Assembly: GCA_010405405.1 (NCBI GenBank)
Contig: MU004242.1
Coordinates: 286,748 to 350,747, forward strand
Direction of reading: 5' to 3'
Length of the DNA: 64,000 nt
DNA from: Microthyrium microscopicum
Lineage: Eukaryota; Ascomycota; Dothideomycetes; Microthyriales; Microthyriaceae
The position numbers were made by a program, and so were the translations under genes. Every line of letters starts with the position of its first letter. Positions within the stretch are counted from its first letter, which is position 1. Of the stretch, positions 45,279 to 56,575 are shown piece by piece. The notes under the pieces are model-generated. The model did no database searches. It was not told where the DNA came from and saw only the letters and a list, made by a program, of their open reading frames with translations.

Positions 45279-48175
45279 CTATATCCAAATCGTGGTGCGT
45301 CCAGCCGACCCAATACCTCTCAAGCGACTGCCTATATCCAAAGGACTTCCATCCCAAACTGCCCAGTCCGTCTTCGCTGATGGAGCTTTAAGATCCAACA
45401 TATCATAAATATTCTTGCCCACCAAATCCAGTGCCTTCTTCTCTGATAATCGACCTTCTCCATTGCGCCAGGCCCACCCAGCCATGAGATTGAGATTTCG
45501 AGTCTCCCAAACCTCGCCTACGCCAATAGCTACAAGCACGCCAGCGTCCAGTAGCAGATCGATGGCAGAGCCGTGAGTGAGTGGAGCACCTGGTAATGTG
45601 CGTCGCTGGTCCCAGGATTGGGCGTACGGAAGTAATGGAGCGAGGATGACTGAGACGTTGGCAGCGGCAAGTTCGTCTGCGACCAAGTACGATTCTGCAC
45701 CACCGAGAATTACTATCCGCAATTTCTTGGACTTTGATTTTGAGGACGTTAGTTCTGCTTTGGAGGAAGCAGTTTCGACTTCTTTCTTCATTCTGATTAC
45801 AGATGCGATGGTGTCGGCTTTATGGATGCTGAGAACTAGTGGGAGCTTGCCTGCTACTACTTGTCGTAGGTAGGATTCTTCTGAGAAGGGATCGACTTCT
45901 TTCTGGTCTTTCTTTTTCAGTGGTTTGGAGGCTTGTAGCAGTTTGGTGCGTAGCTTGCCCAGTGCACTGGATATTGATGGGGATTTGGAGGACTGTGTCA
46001 ATGGATAGTGTAAGGCGACTTCTTCTTGCCATACGCTACCGTTTCCAAGTGAGGTGATGCCGTCGGTCAAGAAACCAACACTTATACCCTTGGCGTTGAT
46101 ACTGCCAGTACTCGGAGCTGAGATTGCTCGAGTACCACCATGTTCGAATACAGTACTAAGTTGCTTGCCTCCAAATCCTAGGCCGTCGATTGCTCTGGCA
46201 AAAGAATCCTCAGAATAGGGTCCATCCTGAGTCGCTTTCTCAGCGTCGATTTCAACCAGACCAAGTGCTGAGCCGATTGCAGTGAAAGTTGGCGTAAGAT
46301 GACCATTATGAAGTTCAATTATTGGTTGCTTGTTTGCCGTGAACGTTTTGACCTCGTCGTCGCAAGTTCCTACGCAAGATATAGCGCCATTCGCTACCAC
46401 AACATTGACTTTACCACGAGCTGTAGTCTCAATGTCATTTGCTGACAAGAAGTCTCGGGTAAGGCCAGTGAAAATCACATTTCCATTCTCCTTGCGTGTC
46501 AAATCTTCCTGAAGAATAGTGTCGGGTTTCGTTGGCTTGCTTAGCGATTTCTTTAGTTCTACCGGCTTCTCGAATTGCGGAGCTCCATCGATCCAGACTT
46601 GCACTGGCGTTGCTGCAATTGATAGTGGATCAGAATCCCAGACTACGATGTCGGCATCAAACCCCTCTTTCACCTTGCCCAAGCTCTCGCCCAGCCCGAG
46701 TAGTTCAGCTGGCTTAGATGTAACTCCAGCAAGAGCAATGTGGTAAGGAAGGCCATAGGAATATGCCTTGGCAGCTTCGAATACGACATGCCTCGAGTTG
46801 AGGACTGGATTGTCCGAGACATAAACAGGTTGGATACCTTCATCGTAAAGAATCTTCCCTGCCTTTTCTGAAGCCGTGTAAGCTTCAACCTTGTAGTACA
46901 CTGGAAATCCCCATTAGCTTCGATGTCAAAAATCGCAACAAGATACTCACTGTTGTCTGCAAACAAGGCTGCTGCTGGTGTCCCCCCATATGCTCTTTTC
47001 AGAACTTCCGGAACCAGATACGTCTGATGCGCATGATGAAAGGCATATACTCTAAACTTGAACTCATTTGTATGCCGTACGAAAGCCTCGAGATCTGGTA
47101 CAGTATAGCAATGAGTGTTGACCCTCACTTGTCCACGCAATGCAGCTGCTAGACTCTCCCATTGAAGCTCGGATGGAAGATAATCAGCCATGTTCTCGGC
47201 ACCAACCCGGTCTGCTGCAGCACACCAGTCGTTTTGGGCCTCGACATATTTTCTCGCCTCATCAAATGCATGTCTGAATTCCCAGGCTTCACCTAGCCGA
47301 GAGAAAGGGCCCTTGCCTATCTTGCCATACACGTTTTTGGGATTCTCCCCACAGGCCATTTTCATGTATCGCCATCTTGCTGGGCTTGGATCAGCGAACA
47401 TATCTTGCTGGCTTATTTCGGCTCGCCCGCTAGCTTTTCCACTGGCTAGTTTCAACACAAATGCTTCACCGCCCATGTTGTTTCCACTGCCGGGCAGGAT
47501 CAGACTGGTCGTTACGCCGCCGGCTTTGATCCACTGGAGTTCAGGGGCCAAAGGGTTGAAGCCGTCAATGGATTTTACGTATGGTGTAATGTCGCCAGAT
47601 AACTCATTCGTATCGTCTCCTAGAGATGCAAATCCGCCTAGTCCAGCATGGCTATGCATATCAACGATACCAGCAGTAAGCTGTCTGCCTTTGGCGTCGT
47701 ATGTCACTGTGCCTTCAGGTAGACTGGAAGCGGATATGTGCTCAGCAACTTGGACGATGAGTCCACGATCCAGAAGCACATCAGAGGGCGTCCATGAGTA
47801 TCCAATGCCTCGTCTGGCATCCTCCTCGCTAGTACCTGGTGCTGGCTCTCCGGTCCATACAGTTGCATTTCTGATCAATACTGGTTTGGTGCCATTGACC
47901 CATCTGCCGCTGAACGAGCGTGGGCCAACGGGTCCCGTAGGTACACGACGTAGCTCTGCACAAGAAGCATGTTGTTCCTGGAGCTTTGTGATTGATAGGT
48001 TGTTTGTAGGATGGGCGGTGTTTTGAGATATTAAGTATGTATAGTAGCCAAAAAACAACAAACAGAGCGGAGCAAGAAAGCGAATGATTCGGCGTGGCCC
48101 ACGTCTGTTACGGAGAGGCCATGGTCGAATTGCGCTGTTGTAAGAGGGGAGATCCTCTAGATGGCCCTTTTCCAT
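45279..48175 (-). CDS. membrane-anchored amidohydrolase
   Basis: Two exons, 48175-46951 and 46900-45279, giving 948 aa; the join through ADNMYYKVEAY is in frame. The start is the first ATG (MEKGHLEDLP); the frame is open slightly further upstream without ATG. A single membrane helix near residue 35 (FLAPLCLLFFGYYTYLI) after basic residues indicates a type II membrane protein with the enzyme in the lumen or outside. The amidohydrolase marks are the early beta domain, the metal-binding HSH in AGIVDMHSHAGLGG, then NTHCYTVPDLE, FHHAHQTYLVPEVL and GVTSKPAELLGL with DADIVVWDSDPLS. A second half, with repeated amidohydrolase-like strands (FDADIVVWD, later KTDWAVWDGSPLDIG), suggests a partial duplication. 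Substrate is unknown. Confidence 0.83.
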
Positions 48176-49335
48176 GATTGTGCCAGCCAAGTTGGAATAT
48201 CAGCTACCAAAGTCTTACAAACAAACAGGAGCAGGAAAAGACGAGAAGCTCTGAGCGGTACCTGTAGAAGCTCGAAGCTTGATGGGAACTCTAGGATTGG
48301 AGTTGCGGGGAAGCGGGTGGTTGGATAGATCCAAAAAGGGATAGCGTGGTCGATTTGACAGGGGTAGCTACACGTTCGATCTTGCAAATTGACTGCAGAG
48401 TCCAGATGTTGCGACTTCGACCTTTGATTCCACCATTCAATTGACCGTTTTCAAAAGGCATTAATGAATTGATTACGAGTAAAGGCAAGCATTAGAACGC
48501 TGGATTGTTTTGTTGCTTTTATTTGGCAGCGTTATAAAAGACACACAGTATCTCTCTCTCTTTCCAGCTTTAAACGTGGAGATCACTTTCAATTAGAGGC
48601 TCTATCAATAGTTCAATACAGCCATGAGCAAACCAAGCTTCCTTCACTTTGGATATGTAACATATGGTTGCCTAGTAGATCGCATACGTACCAATAAATA
48701 TACCTTATCTTGAGGCATTGATCATACGGAGATTATGCTACAAAAGATTGCTTGTCTGGTGTTTCAATTGAGGTCGAGAATTGGCAGTGTGGGGGAACAG
48801 CCAATCATAAGTCATCCAATCCTTGCTCGTGCATCGGGAAGGCAACCGCTGGTGAGTCTTCAATTGCAGGAGCACTCAACGGGCAACCAACCAAGGCAGG
48901 CGCATTCGAGGCCTCGTCGTCGCTCCTGCTGTCCTTGCACTTTTCGTCGCCATGCGCCTGCCTCACTTCCAGACTTTTGTCCATCGTTCTTTCCTTCTCT
49001 ACCTTCCTTCTCAAAACCTATAAACCTCCTTTTTTCTATCTCAAACCATCTCGATTCATCTTTTGCATACATTGTATCTATAAAACTTCCAATCAAAGTC
49101 TGATAGCCAGTATGTTTACTCAAAATCGCTCCCCGTTACTAAAGCAACTGATCCTTCGGTCCCAATGTCCAAGTGCCTATCATGTCTTCTAGTATCAAAA
49201 GTTGCAAGAAATGCTACACTCGAATACATTTCATTCTGTTCTGGGCGAGTGCTGATTACTTTTCTCTTCATAGTCTGCGACTCTTTATTGTGAGCATGTA
49301 ACAGATGCTCTTGGACAACCCTCGCTGCAGGCTTC
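48176..49335. promoter_or_regulatory. divergent region, amidohydrolase / unknown 1129-aa gene
   Basis: About 1.16 kb. A pyrimidine-rich stretch near 48940-49040 and several CT-rich runs look like a leader for the plus-strand gene. No further gene was recognised. Confidence 0.4.
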
Positions 49336-52300
49336 ATGGCTGCGCAACTACCCTCCGCGAACCAAACTCCCACCCTTTCAAATCAACAGAATGTCGACTC
49401 TGCTCATAATCTACCCTTGTCAGCTGGAAGGGCTTCTGAGCGCTCCCATAAAAATTCTAGATCCTGCGCGTATAGGGAATTGAATACTGGTATTGAATGC
49501 GGCTGTCAGAAATTTTGGAGGACGGGCAACGACTACTCTCAATGTGCCTGTGGACATCATGAGTGTTTTCACTCTGCCTCTCCCAGTCAAGCCGAGCCTT
49601 CAAATGCTTCGAGTTCCTTGCCATCGGATATAAATGCTGCTTTACTGGAGCGTCTTGGACAACTTAGTCAGATACTTGCGAAACTTGTACCATCAGGTGA
49701 TGCAGCGACAAATATCGAAGCGGACCACCCTGGCTTGAATATCACTGCTCAACAACGGGTTGGTGGTAGCGAATTTGTTGCTCAAACAATATCCCGCGCT
49801 GCGGCTAATCAATCACCGGTTCCTGGTCAATATATCACTCAGTCAACAATTAGTACTTCATATCAACCAAGGCTTCCATCTGCTTGTCAGGTGCCTGAAC
49901 AACTGCTAGCCCCAACGAATCATCTTCAGGTTCAGAACTCTGATGGTCAGCCAATATCGTCTACTGCTGATGCTCGGGTAACGGGTCTTGGTCTCTGGCT
50001 CAATGATGTTGCTGCGGCATCTGAAATGGACGCTATTCCTGGATCAACGCAAGGTCAACGAGATAACAGTTCGACTAGATCCAGCGAACTTTATAGAGCG
50101 CTTCAGGTGCTCAATGCTCCTATAGGCTCGGTACCATCGGACATTCCTTCAACCAAGCCTCAATCTCTGGTCACGGGAGCGGAGACAAGTCAGAAGAATC
50201 AGCTGCTTCCAGCTATTGATGTTGGGAATCGATGGTCAACACCAATATTCGATGATCTCCTCCAGAGTGCTACTGAATTGGCAACTCCTAGCATCGATGG
50301 GCGAACACCTGATCTAAATATACCGGCAGCTGTATTCCGACAATCCTCTGAGAACAATGCGCAGCTCGTCAAACAGCCATCTCCTCGGCTGATGCGACCG
50401 CCAGCAGGACCAAGAAATTTCAATGGTGGGCAAAATACAGTCAGTCGATCTGTCGTGTCATCGTCCAGCCAGATTCTATCTCCGCCAGCCCTCTTGTCAC
50501 ACGATGTACAAAGTCTACGAGATCTCGCCAATCATGTTCAATCTTTGAGAAAGTTCTTGTCTAATCACGGATCACATATCAGGGGTCTTGGAGACCGGCT
50601 CGATGCCATGGAGAGAACTTCCATATTTTCTCAGATACCTAGAGATCAAGATACCATCGACAAATTGGAAATGATAGAGACTCGAATACTGGAAATTGAA
50701 GGAAAGGTAGAAGACATTCAGGCAAGTGGCAGTTATGATCATTCAGAATCTCAAGTCGGCCCTACACATAAACGCCATGACCAACTCCTCGAAAACGGGT
50801 CTGATGGATCGTCACCATCTTCAAACTCTGGAATTTCGTCGGCTCTCATACTCGCAGGTGATGCTAATGCTGTCAAAGGTCGAATTGATAGCCTGGATGA
50901 GCGGGTCACTGGCTTGGAAAAAGCTCTTCCGCCTTCGCTTAGCCGTCCCTATGAAATGGAAGTTGTTTTCATTCCTTGGGGAAGAGAACTTCGTGGTCTT
51001 TGGGTTGCTGCTCAAGATACACTGGGCTCCCGCGCTACGCCAAGCGCGCTGGCTCAGGATACCGAAGAATGGACAGTCGCGGAAGGGCTTCGTTCGTCTT
51101 CTCGTGCATCTGCTTCTTTGAGATCAGGCGCTGACAGTGGTTGGAGTAGCCAGGCAATACATGAATGGGCTGATCATGCTGATGCATGGCTGGTTCCTAG
51201 AGCTTGCGGAATCAAGAGCGTCATCTATCATCGATTAAGGAGTAGGGGATTCGTGAAAACGGTCGAACTGACCAAGTCAGGCGCAAGAGAAATACAACAA
51301 AGCATTGCTAAAGCTTTCGAAGATGTTCTCGCGGCTGTCACCAATCACTCAAGCAAGATTGATGATACAGACGCGATGGAGGAGATTGAGGAAAGTCTTT
51401 GGGGTCTCAACGCTCCTTTCATTCCACTACGCAAGATCCATCGATCTTCCCGGCTCAGATTTCTTGCAAAATCCGAAATGGTCACTCCGACTGTCTGGAC
51501 GAGCGAGTTTCTATCTTCTAGTGTGCTTATGCATGCAGCTGGAGGTTTAAAGAGATTGTTCATCACCCATAAGGAAGCATATCAACAGCCATCTGACAGT
51601 GATTATCCTTCGTGGACATGGCAACAACTTCGTCAACTTCCCAAACCTAGCCTGGAAGATAGTCAGGAAGAAGAAGGAAATGCTCGGGAGACATGCTGGG
51701 CAGATCACTCTGTGCTGGATGCTCCACCGTTGAGTGTCAATACATCCTTTGCTTCCAACGCTTCTTCGGGATCACAACGGCCTCAAGCCAACGATAAATC
51801 CCACTCTCAAAACAATGACCTACCAGTTGGTGAACATGAGCCCAAAGTCAAGTCAGAGAGCAACTCTGGATTTGAGTCTGAGGCCCTTCTGATATCCAAA
51901 GACAAAGGCCCAATAACGCCTATAACCGATCAAAACTACTCCACTCAAGACGCAATTCGCTCTATCCTACAACAACCTTCCGAATGGCACGAACCCTCCT
52001 CAGAAGACGACATACATCCACCGTCAACTCCTCATCCAAACCCAGCCAACTTCCAAACACCTTACAACGCCTCCCAGCACTCTCGCTATAACTTTCGCCG
52101 CCACACCAGAACCCTCTCAAACCCTTTGGAAGCCGCCGCCCCAATTCAGCCTACCTCAAGCAATCCTCGCGCTACTACCCGCCTCTCTCAACGCGCTCCG
52201 GCAAAGCGCATCACCCGATCCTTCTCTACACCTTCAAATCCGCTTATCAACACCCTGCCCACCTTCGTCCACTCCTCACCCAACTTACCCCGGCGCCCCA

Positions 52301-52725
52301 CTGCAGGCTCCTCCGGGAATAAGCGACGCCGTGTAGACCGCAGCGTGTCCGCCGAAGAATACATGTCCAGCAAAGCACGACGCTCACGCTCAGCCAGCAT
52401 CGTTACCTTCGCAGCCCGCGGAGGTACTGGTTCAAAGAAAGGAAAGCGGTCAGTTACGCCGGTGGGACCGTACTTGACGCCATATAGTGGGAATTTTGCA
52501 AGTGGGTACTTTGTTGCTGGGAGTGTAAGGGATGAGGGCGGAGAAAGTGAGTGGGAGGGCGTTGTCGATGATGAACATGAGCACGACACTGGAACAAAGA
52601 AACATACGACTGTGGCGGATGATATGAATTTGGAGGATGAGGATATTCTTATGAATACGGATGATGAAGACGAGGATGAGGAAGAGGAGGTAAGTCCTTT
52701 TATGGATGATGCTGGCTTTGAGTGA
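49336..52725 (+). CDS. large protein of unknown function with Cys/His-rich N-terminus
   Basis: Single open frame of 1129 aa. Near residues 43-80 lies a Cys/His cluster, CGCQKFW then CACGHHECFH, which looks like a small zinc-binding module. A long disordered Ser/Gln/Pro-rich part follows, then a short coiled coil (about 390-460). A compact domain starts EMEVVFIPWGRELRGLWVA (about 535) and runs to about 750. The tail is basic and Ser-rich, then strongly acidic (EDEDEEEEVSPFMDD at the very end). I do not recognise the family; the zinc module, coiled coil and charged tail suggest a nuclear or scaffold role, which is inference. A GTAAGT within the last codons could splice to a TAG acceptor at 52762 and give another 67-residue C-terminus, so the end is uncertain. 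Confidence 0.72.
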   Translation: MAAQLPSANQTPTLSNQQNVDSAHNLPLSAGRASERSHKNSRSCAYRELNTGIECGCQKFWRTGNDYSQCACGHHECFHSASPSQAEPSNASSSLPSDINAALLERLGQLSQILAKLVPSGDAATNIEADHPGLNITAQQRVGGSEFVAQTISRAAANQSPVPGQYITQSTISTSYQPRLPSACQVPEQLLAPTNHLQVQNSDGQPISSTADARVTGLGLWLNDVAAASEMDAIPGSTQGQRDNSSTRSSELYRALQVLNAPIGSVPSDIPSTKPQSLVTGAETSQKNQLLPAIDVGNRWSTPIFDDLLQSATELATPSIDGRTPDLNIPAAVFRQSSENNAQLVKQPSPRLMRPPAGPRNFNGGQNTVSRSVVSSSSQILSPPALLSHDVQSLRDLANHVQSLRKFLSNHGSHIRGLGDRLDAMERTSIFSQIPRDQDTIDKLEMIETRILEIEGKVEDIQASGSYDHSESQVGPTHKRHDQLLENGSDGSSPSSNSGISSALILAGDANAVKGRIDSLDERVTGLEKALPPSLSRPYEMEVVFIPWGRELRGLWVAAQDTLGSRATPSALAQDTEEWTVAEGLRSSSRASASLRSGADSGWSSQAIHEWADHADAWLVPRACGIKSVIYHRLRSRGFVKTVELTKSGAREIQQSIAKAFEDVLAAVTNHSSKIDDTDAMEEIEESLWGLNAPFIPLRKIHRSSRLRFLAKSEMVTPTVWTSEFLSSSVLMHAAGGLKRLFITHKEAYQQPSDSDYPSWTWQQLRQLPKPSLEDSQEEEGNARETCWADHSVLDAPPLSVNTSFASNASSGSQRPQANDKSHSQNNDLPVGEHEPKVKSESNSGFESEALLISKDKGPITPITDQNYSTQDAIRSILQQPSEWHEPSSEDDIHPPSTPHPNPANFQTPYNASQHSRYNFRRHTRTLSNPLEAAAPIQPTSSNPRATTRLSQRAPAKRITRSFSTPSNPLINTLPTFVHSSPNLPRRPTAGSSGNKRRRVDRSVSAEEYMSSKARRSRSASIVTFAARGGTGSKKGKRSVTPVGPYLTPYSGNFASGYFVAGSVRDEGGESEWEGVVDDEHEHDTGTKKHTTVADDMNLEDEDILMNTDDEDEDEEEEVSPFMDDAGFE

Positions 52726-53751
52726 GATTTGATTTTTGCTTTACCACTATGATGTTTTTTAGGAGGCTTTGGCCTATTTTGACTTTTTGTTCCATGCCTT
52801 GGACTTATGCCGGTCACATCTTTGCTATGCTTTAGAACTCATACCAGGCTTCTCCCATCTTCAGGCTCAGGATTTGTTTTACAGCAGGAACCGTACATCT
52901 CTGGAATATTATGCCATTTCGCAGTCGCCAATGCTCAGTCATTTCACCAGCATTTGCCAAGCGTGATAATCATCTAGGCTCCATAAAGACTATATAGAAA
53001 GAAATATAACATGTCTCATTCAAAGCACAAGATCTAGAGCATCGTCTCAGATCTACCCAGGTATCAACCCAGGTGCCGGGAAATACATACTCTACTCTAC
53101 TCTAGCTTGCATATCAACCAACTTTGATCGTCCAAAAATAAATGTCTCGGCAGCAACCCGGATTCTTGGTCAACAATTTAAATTAACGCCAATCATCTGC
53201 ATGACTTTGTTCGTGGTATGCAAATTCTTTGATGTTGTTCTAGCGGCTGATCACTCACATCTGATAGATTAATTTTGACCTAATCTTAGCAATTGGTGAT
53301 GTTGGAAGCAAATTTGCCTGCGTAGGGTTGTGGGGGCAGTTTATACCCACTTTCGGGTGACTTTCTGGATGGTTCTGGATGAAGAGTGGTGGGTTGTTGG
53401 GCTAATTTGTCGGGTTAATCTATATCTGATGCGTTCTTAGCGGTTTCTTGAAGGTTCCCTAGCGGCGAAATACCCATTTTGGTGGTATGGGTGGTATGGA
53501 GAGGGCATGGTGTGGTGAGTTATATAGATGAAGTGTATGCAATGGGTGACGACAGTTCATTCGTAATGTGATGGTTTTCGTTCTTCAGATTTACTTAACC
53601 TACTTCATGAATTGTTCTTACTGAATTGAAAATTACTGTCAACATCAAATACCTTCCCATGAGCAGCATCGTCGACCTCATATAGCGGGTTACTCGTTTA
53701 CCGCAAGCGAAACTACAGCGATTGGAGACGATTTCATCAAAAGTATTCGAG
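52726..53751. other. intergenic region, no gene seen
   Basis: About 1 kb. GGTATGG words near 53480-53500 and AT-rich stretches occur; the possible alternative last exon of the unknown gene would lie at 52763-52966. Confidence 0.4.
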
Positions 53752-54312
53752 ATGCGACCTACACAAACTACACTCACGCTCCTGGCGCTCTTCACGCCAT
53801 ATACATCTGCGTACTCTTGCGCTGGCACGGTTCCACGATCCGTCTGCTCTTCCATGCCTTCCGCTTTCTCTGCCAACCTACAAATCCACGCTGCTACGTC
53901 TACACGCCTTTTCACTACACATAATCTAGCAGCATCACCAACAAGAAATCTATACATCCGCGCCGCATCTCCTATACCACCCGGCAACACAAAACGCCCG
54001 CGTCCGCCTGGCCTCCCGAGTGGATGGCAAGATATGGCGAATGCCGCAAAGTCAAAGAGCGCGGCTAGTGGACCTATAGTAAACGCAATAGAAACAGCAG
54101 CGCCAAGTGTATTACGACGGGTAGAGAAGGAGGTCACGTATGAGTGCGATTTGAAGAGAGTCAGCGCGGAAGAGTGTAGGAAGCAAGCGAGTAATTTTTC
54201 GAGTCGGGCGAGTCAGGACATTGATCGGAAGAGGGGAAAGGGGAGAACGAATGTGGTTGCGGGAATGCGGAGAACTATTGAGGCCGGCGCAGAAGCAACA
54301 CCGGCGGCATAG
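53752..54312 (+). CDS. small secreted protein of unknown function
   Basis: Single exon, 186 aa. The start is the ATG at 53752, giving a clear signal peptide (MRPTQTTLTLLALFTPYTSA). The mature part is rich in Ala, Ser, Thr and Arg and has four cysteines (two early, in YSCAGT and SVCSS, and two later, in YECDLK and EECRKQ). No domain was recognised. Size and secretion would fit a candidate effector or wall-associated protein, but cysteine number is low and the basic, Ala-rich make-up is also seen in disordered proteins. A mitochondrial import signal is an alternative reading of the N-terminus. Confidence 0.55.
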   Translation: MRPTQTTLTLLALFTPYTSAYSCAGTVPRSVCSSMPSAFSANLQIHAATSTRLFTTHNLAASPTRNLYIRAASPIPPGNTKRPRPPGLPSGWQDMANAAKSKSAASGPIVNAIETAAPSVLRRVEKEVTYECDLKRVSAEECRKQASNFSSRASQDIDRKRGKGRTNVVAGMRRTIEAGAEATPAA

Positions 54313-54601
54313 GCTGGATGAAGTGTATGAATCTGAAAACAGAATATAATGATTGCGTGCAATGTAAATTATCATGTAATGAATGTATCGTGTAGTTGGA
54401 AGGATTGGTGTTGCTGCACATCGCGTGGCGTTCCTGGCGCGTTGCAATAGAACCACATCAAGAGATCTAGACCCAGCCGGTTTATTTTTATATCCTTCAA
54501 CATTCCTCTTTCATTTTTCTTCTGTAAATCTCCTAATTTCGATGTAAAAGACATACTTCTTCGGCCACGATAGCTCCATCTACCTTGCTGCCACCGCGCG
54601 C

Positions 54602-56365
54602 ATGCTTCCGTTCGTTATTCTTACATCCCTTGCTGCTCATCTCTTGCTGGTGAAAGTACACGCCCAAGCAAGCATTAACACCCCATATACGCCTCCCCCC
54701 GCATCTCAGGGTCAGACAGCATCAGCAAAAGATACTCCAAACCGCCAGTGGGCAAATCTCCTTGGAAATTCTCTATACTTTTATGACATTCAAAGGTCGG
54801 GCCAACTTCCTCAGGACTTTCGTGTTTCATGGCGCAACAATTCGGTACCAGATGATGGCAAGGATGTAAACATCGACTTATCCGGTGGCTACTTTGATGC
54901 TGGAAACTACATCAAGGCCACCTTACCGCTATGTTGGGTGTTGACTCAGATGGCATGGAGCGGGCTCTCCTTTGGCCACGGGTACAACGCGGCAGCTCAA
55001 ACACCCTATCTGGATCGCGCGTTGAGACAAGGACTTGACTGGATTTTGCAAGCGAGTAGCGTTGATGGGGAGGTCGTAGTGTTTATCGGAAAAGAGTCCA
55101 CTGATAATGTCTATTTTGGAGGAGATCAAAATATCCCCACCAACGACAGACCAAGCTACAAGATCACTAGAGACAATCCAGGGACCGACGTTACTGCTAT
55201 TTGTGCTGCTGCGTTAGCCGCGGGCTCTCTGCTTTACAATGGAACCGTGTTACCAGTCGATAGCACCGGGAAGCTCCAGGAAGCAGCAGATATGAAAGAC
55301 GAAGCGTACTCAACGCAATTATTAACAAGAGCCCAGTCTCTATACGACCAGGCTCAAAATTCCCTACCACAACAAGTCTATCAAAAAGCCGTCCCAGAAG
55401 TTGCATGGGCATATGCTTCGAGCGATTTTGATGACAATCTTATCCTAGGAGGCACATTCCTTGCACTAGCTACCGGTCAGCAAAACTACTCGCAATATGC
55501 TCAGAGCATATACTCCAACTCCAGCTATGGCTATCCCGTCACGTCTGGTGCTCTGAACTGGGACACCCACCAGCCCGCCGTGCCCGTTCTCCTCGTCCAG
55601 GCCGCGCTAGCAAACCCAAATCTGAACATCAACGCAGACAAGTACCGCGCTGCCGCTGAGGTCTATCTAGACCCGCTAGTCAACAAGAAAATGGATGGCA
55701 CCAAATACACCAAAGGCGGCCTCTTCCTTATACCAGGCGACAGTGACGACGCCTCGCTAAACCCTGCGCTCAATTGTGCAGCGTTGGCAGTCATATATTC
55801 TCGCCTGGCCACCAGCGGCTCAAAAACAAACAGCTACCTAGCATGGGCACGCACACAAGTTGACTACGCATTAGGTAACAATCCCGCCCACGTCGTCTAC
55901 TCCGTCGGTCTACACCCCAGCTCGCCCAAGAATCCACAGTCAGCGCTCGCCACCGGCAGCTCAAGTGGCAGTGTTGACAACATCGACACTGACCCACCTA
56001 CGGAGCGATGGGTGCTCTACGGCGGACTTGTCGGTGGTCCGGCCAAGGATGACTCGTTTTCGGATCGCAGAAGTGATTATAGAGAGACGGAGGTTGCGCT
56101 GGACTATGTTTCGCCAATGCTGGTTCTTGCGGCGCATCGATTGGCAATTGGGGATACGACTGATCCGTTCTATGTGACTATGACGGAACCTGTGAGCTCA
56201 GGTGGTGATGGGGGCTTGTCGATTGGGGCGAAGGTTGGCATTGCTATTGGGTGTATTATTGGGTTCTTTCTCCTTTTGGCTGGTTTGGCTTGGGTGTTTA
56301 GGCGGTCTATTAAGAGGTTTTTGAACAGGAGGAGAGAGCCGAAGCATATTCCATTAGAACCATAG
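54602..56365 (+). CDS. membrane-anchored GH9 endoglucanase-type enzyme
   Basis: Single exon, 587 aa. The signal peptide (MLPFVILTSLAAHLLLVKVH) is followed by a GH9 (alpha/alpha)6 domain: LGNSLYFYDIQRSGQLP, then DLSGGYFDAGNYIK with the Asp pair region (Asp96-Asp99 area), WILQASS, PEVAWAYASSDFDDN, the late active-site block DYALGNNPAHVVYSVG, and RSDYRETEVALDY with the acid Glu. A Gly/Ser linker leads to one C-terminal membrane helix (GIAIGCIIGFFLLLAGLAW) and a basic tail ending KHIPLEP, so the enzyme faces outside. GH9 members cut beta-1,4-glucans; in fungi a wall or glucan role is plausible but the substrate is not shown. GH9 is uncommon in ascomycetes. Confidence 0.87.
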   Translation: MLPFVILTSLAAHLLLVKVHAQASINTPYTPPPASQGQTASAKDTPNRQWANLLGNSLYFYDIQRSGQLPQDFRVSWRNNSVPDDGKDVNIDLSGGYFDAGNYIKATLPLCWVLTQMAWSGLSFGHGYNAAAQTPYLDRALRQGLDWILQASSVDGEVVVFIGKESTDNVYFGGDQNIPTNDRPSYKITRDNPGTDVTAICAAALAAGSLLYNGTVLPVDSTGKLQEAADMKDEAYSTQLLTRAQSLYDQAQNSLPQQVYQKAVPEVAWAYASSDFDDNLILGGTFLALATGQQNYSQYAQSIYSNSSYGYPVTSGALNWDTHQPAVPVLLVQAALANPNLNINADKYRAAAEVYLDPLVNKKMDGTKYTKGGLFLIPGDSDDASLNPALNCAALAVIYSRLATSGSKTNSYLAWARTQVDYALGNNPAHVVYSVGLHPSSPKNPQSALATGSSSGSVDNIDTDPPTERWVLYGGLVGGPAKDDSFSDRRSDYRETEVALDYVSPMLVLAAHRLAIGDTTDPFYVTMTEPVSSGGDGGLSIGAKVGIAIGCIIGFFLLLAGLAWVFRRSIKRFLNRRREPKHIPLEP

Positions 56366-56575
56366 GCGGTTGTGGAGTAGACGCAGGTAACTTGTACAAC
56401 ATGAGCTGCTCATGAACTGTAAGCAACTGAATCAGCGAAACGATTATAAACGCGTAATGAAAATAAATAATTCAATATGACACAAATCGTGCGATGATAA
56501 AGCACAGAGATTGTTTTCTATTCAAAGACTTAGCCCTTCATTTCATTTCTGCCTACAATTTCCAGCTGTTCATTT

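Noticed and set aside
47190-48026. 278-codon plus-strand frame opposite the amidohydrolase
   Set aside because: Antisense shadow of the conserved HSH region; no domain of its own.
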